DNA from: an uncultured Bacilli bacterium | Lineage (GTDB): Bacteria; Bacillota_I; Bacilli_A; RF39; UBA660 | Direction: 5' to 3' | DNA: 64,000 nt | NCBI GenBank assembly: GCA_934148535.1 | Contig: CAKPDF010000005.1 | Location: 32,532 to 96,531 of the forward strand | In this document: one piece after another, positions 62,516-64,000 of the stretch | Position numbering within the stretch: position 1 is the first letter of the stretch | Layout: every line of letters starts with the position of its first letter | Made by a program: the position numbers and the translations under genes | Notes under the pieces: model-generated | Databases searched by the model: none | The model's input: only the letters and a program-made list of their open reading frames with translations | Told to the model about the DNA's origin: nothing

Positions 62516-62552
62516 AAAGTAATATGTAAACCAAACAAAATATTACTTTTTT
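62516..62552 (+). terminator. Terminator of uvrC
   Basis: Perfect 10-bp stem AAAGTAATAT (62516-62525) / ATATTACTTT (62540-62549), then TTT. Confidence 0.8.
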
Positions 62553-62593
62553 CTTATACTTATATGTTATACTTATGACAAAGGAAGTGTGAT

Positions 62594-63895
62594 ATGAAGA
62601 AAATAGTAATAATACTATTATTGGTAGTAAGTTCTATCTTAGGATATCTATATTATAATAAAGTATATTTAGCAAATTATGTAAAAGTATTAGATACTGA
62701 AGAAGAAAAAGCCAAAATAGATAGCTATTATATTTATGGGAATATGCTTTCGTTGGAAGGAACTGTAAATAATATAGATGCAACATATGATAAAGTTGAT
62801 CTTGTACTATATAATGGTAAATTTAAATCATATAAGATTGATATAAATAAAACAGTAAATAAAGTAGATTTTTCTTTTGATAGTGAAATTAATAAGGGAA
62901 TGTATTTAGATAATATAGAAATAGGAAATTATCCAATGTTTTTAAGATTTAGATATAAAAATGAAGAATCAAAAAACGATAAAGATAAATATATATATAA
63001 ATATTATATTTTAGAAAATGATACTGATTATAAAAAAAGTACTTATTATACTATGTCGAAAGTAAATTATAAAATAGAAATAAATTCAGATAATGATTAT
63101 AAAACAATGATGATTAATGTAGAAGATAATAAAGATAGTAATATATATGATATAGTAATAGATCCAGGACATGGTGGAATGGATGGAGGTGCTAAAACAG
63201 TAGATAGTAATCTAACAGAAGCAGACGTTACTATGAAATTTTCTCTATCTTTAAAAGAAGAATTAGAAAGTCTTGGGTATAAAGTAAAATTAACTAGAGA
63301 AGAAGATAGTCTTACTAAAAATGATTATTTTGATGAATATAATAAAAATGGTAGAGCAGTAATACCTCAAGAAGTACATTCTAAGTATTTGTTTTCTATT
63401 CATCTAAATAGTAGTACTGCTAAAAGTGTAAGGGGATTAGAGTTTTATACAGCAGATAATATTGATTATACTCTAATAGAAAATATTAGAGATAAAGTAT
63501 TAGAAAATACTGATATGGTTGTATCATCTAATAAAACTAATAGAATGGAAGATGGAATATATACTCATAATTATAATGATACTGAAATAAATGCTGCTAT
63601 GGAAAGATATGAAAATAAGGGTTATAAGAAATATAAGGTAACTACTAATTCAAATTATTTATACATGATAAGAGAAACAGGAGGATTTATGACTGGAGCA
63701 TATGTAGATAATAGCAATCCAGATAAAGTAGGAGTAAATCCATATTACAATACTAATGTAGGAGTAGAAGCATATTTGTTAGAAGTAGGTTATTGTACTA
63801 ATTCTACTGACTTAGATATTGTAAATAATAATACTAAAGAATATGCAAATTCTATAGCAATCTCACTAAATGACTATATAGAGAGTCTAAAATAA
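62594..63895 (+). CDS. N-acetylmuramoyl-L-alanine amidase (Amidase_3)
   Basis: 433 residues: signal or anchor helix (3-20), an N-terminal beta domain of about 160 residues, then Amidase_3 with IVIDPGHGGMDGGAK (first zinc His), LTEADVTMKF (zinc Glu), YLFSIHLNSS (second His) and YLLEVGYCTNSTD (catalytic Glu). It cleaves the amide bond between MurNAc and the stem peptide outside the cell. An insertion with NYLYMIRETGGFMTGAY lies between the second His and the final Glu, where regulatory helices sit in some relatives. Confidence 0.93.
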   Translation: MKKIVIILLLVVSSILGYLYYNKVYLANYVKVLDTEEEKAKIDSYYIYGNMLSLEGTVNNIDATYDKVDLVLYNGKFKSYKIDINKTVNKVDFSFDSEINKGMYLDNIEIGNYPMFLRFRYKNEESKNDKDKYIYKYYILENDTDYKKSTYYTMSKVNYKIEINSDNDYKTMMINVEDNKDSNIYDIVIDPGHGGMDGGAKTVDSNLTEADVTMKFSLSLKEELESLGYKVKLTREEDSLTKNDYFDEYNKNGRAVIPQEVHSKYLFSIHLNSSTAKSVRGLEFYTADNIDYTLIENIRDKVLENTDMVVSSNKTNRMEDGIYTHNYNDTEINAAMERYENKGYKKYKVTTNSNYLYMIRETGGFMTGAYVDNSNPDKVGVNPYYNTNVGVEAYLLEVGYCTNSTDLDIVNNNTKEYANSIAISLNDYIESLK

Positions 63896-63981
63896 ATTGT
63901 TTTTTTATGAAAAAATAAAGAAATTCGTGAAATGAAAAAGTAAAATCCAGTTTCACAAAGTAAATTTGAAATGTATAAGAA

Positions 63982-64000
63982 ACGTCCATATTTCGGACGT
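63982..64000. terminator. Hairpin at the right edge
   Basis: ACGTCC (63982-63987) / GGACGT (63995-64000) with a 7-base loop; cut by the window end, so a T-tract cannot be checked. The 105 bases after the amidase hold nothing else. Confidence 0.4.

Noticed and set aside
1..64000. Mycoplasma-type genetic code (TGA as Trp)
   Set aside because: TGA is used as a natural stop at several well-bounded genes (7122, 30121, 47081) and Trp is encoded by TGG.

Overview
The window looks like chromosomal DNA of a very AT-rich, low-GC Gram-positive bacterium (Bacillota). An uncultured gut Bacilli lineage of the RF39/Erysipelotrichales kind is my best guess, from gene content rather than any search. Supporting signs are strong AGGAGG-like ribosome sites, sigma-A promoters, a T-box leader, Bacillus-type gene neighbourhoods (yvcK-whiA; ylbD-ylbE-ylbF-rsmD; ireB-ruvX-DUF1292-mltG) and SipW-type signal peptidases. 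TGA is a stop (for example after the genes ending at 7122, 30121 and 47081), so this is not the Mycoplasma code.

About 1-30.6 kb is an accessory cell-surface region. It opens with a membrane-anchored McrB-like AAA+ ATPase and a DUF2357-like partner. These run straight into three units, each pairing a SipW-like signal peptidase (one apparently without its catalytic His) with a small exported TasA/camelysin-like protein. Around them lie two larger paralogous exported proteins (6079-7122 and 20500-21615), a 2604-residue putative beta-helix surface protein (8370-16184) and an 1846-residue MBG/InlB-repeat/beta-helix protein (24581-30121). The 5' end of the latter is present a second time, as an 830-bp near-identical copy at 7374-8203. 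Most of the small proteins carry a hydrophobic stretch ending in an A-W-F/Y-like motif, so they probably use the SipW pathway and form surface fibres. An internally deleted IS3-type element (4000-4544) and a nest of decayed IS21/IS30 elements (21.8-24.44 kb) interrupt the region.

About 30.6-36.1 kb is housekeeping: gap, yvcK, whiA, T-box-tyrS, a DUF1653 gene and rpsD on the minus strand. Next come a cohesin/dockerin/cadherin-like surface protein, a frameshifted KilA-N gene flanked by a 54-bp direct duplication of a terminator, and a compact Tad secretion operon (two TadE-like proteins, TadZ/CpaE, CpaF, TadB, TadC) without a local Flp prepilin or prepilin peptidase. From 44 to 54.8 kb follow yebC, the ylbDEF-rsmD block with an HTH/ImmA-IrrE protein inserted, a lone type IV prepilin, several membrane-anchored unknowns, tRNA-Gln(CTG), and ireB-ruvX-DUF1292-mltG.

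From 54.9 kb the coding strand turns from T-rich to A-rich: pyk, recD2, a small YrzQ-like protein, a HAD hydrolase, uvrC and an amidase. Between pyk and recD2 is the most exciting intergenic signal. A 27-residue hydrophobic peptide on the minus strand has a perfect ribosome site and promoter. It is opposed by a convergent short RNA whose promoter and terminator are both visible, and the two share complementary repeats, which is the plan of a par/Fst-like type I toxin-antitoxin locus. The antisense half is tandemly duplicated.
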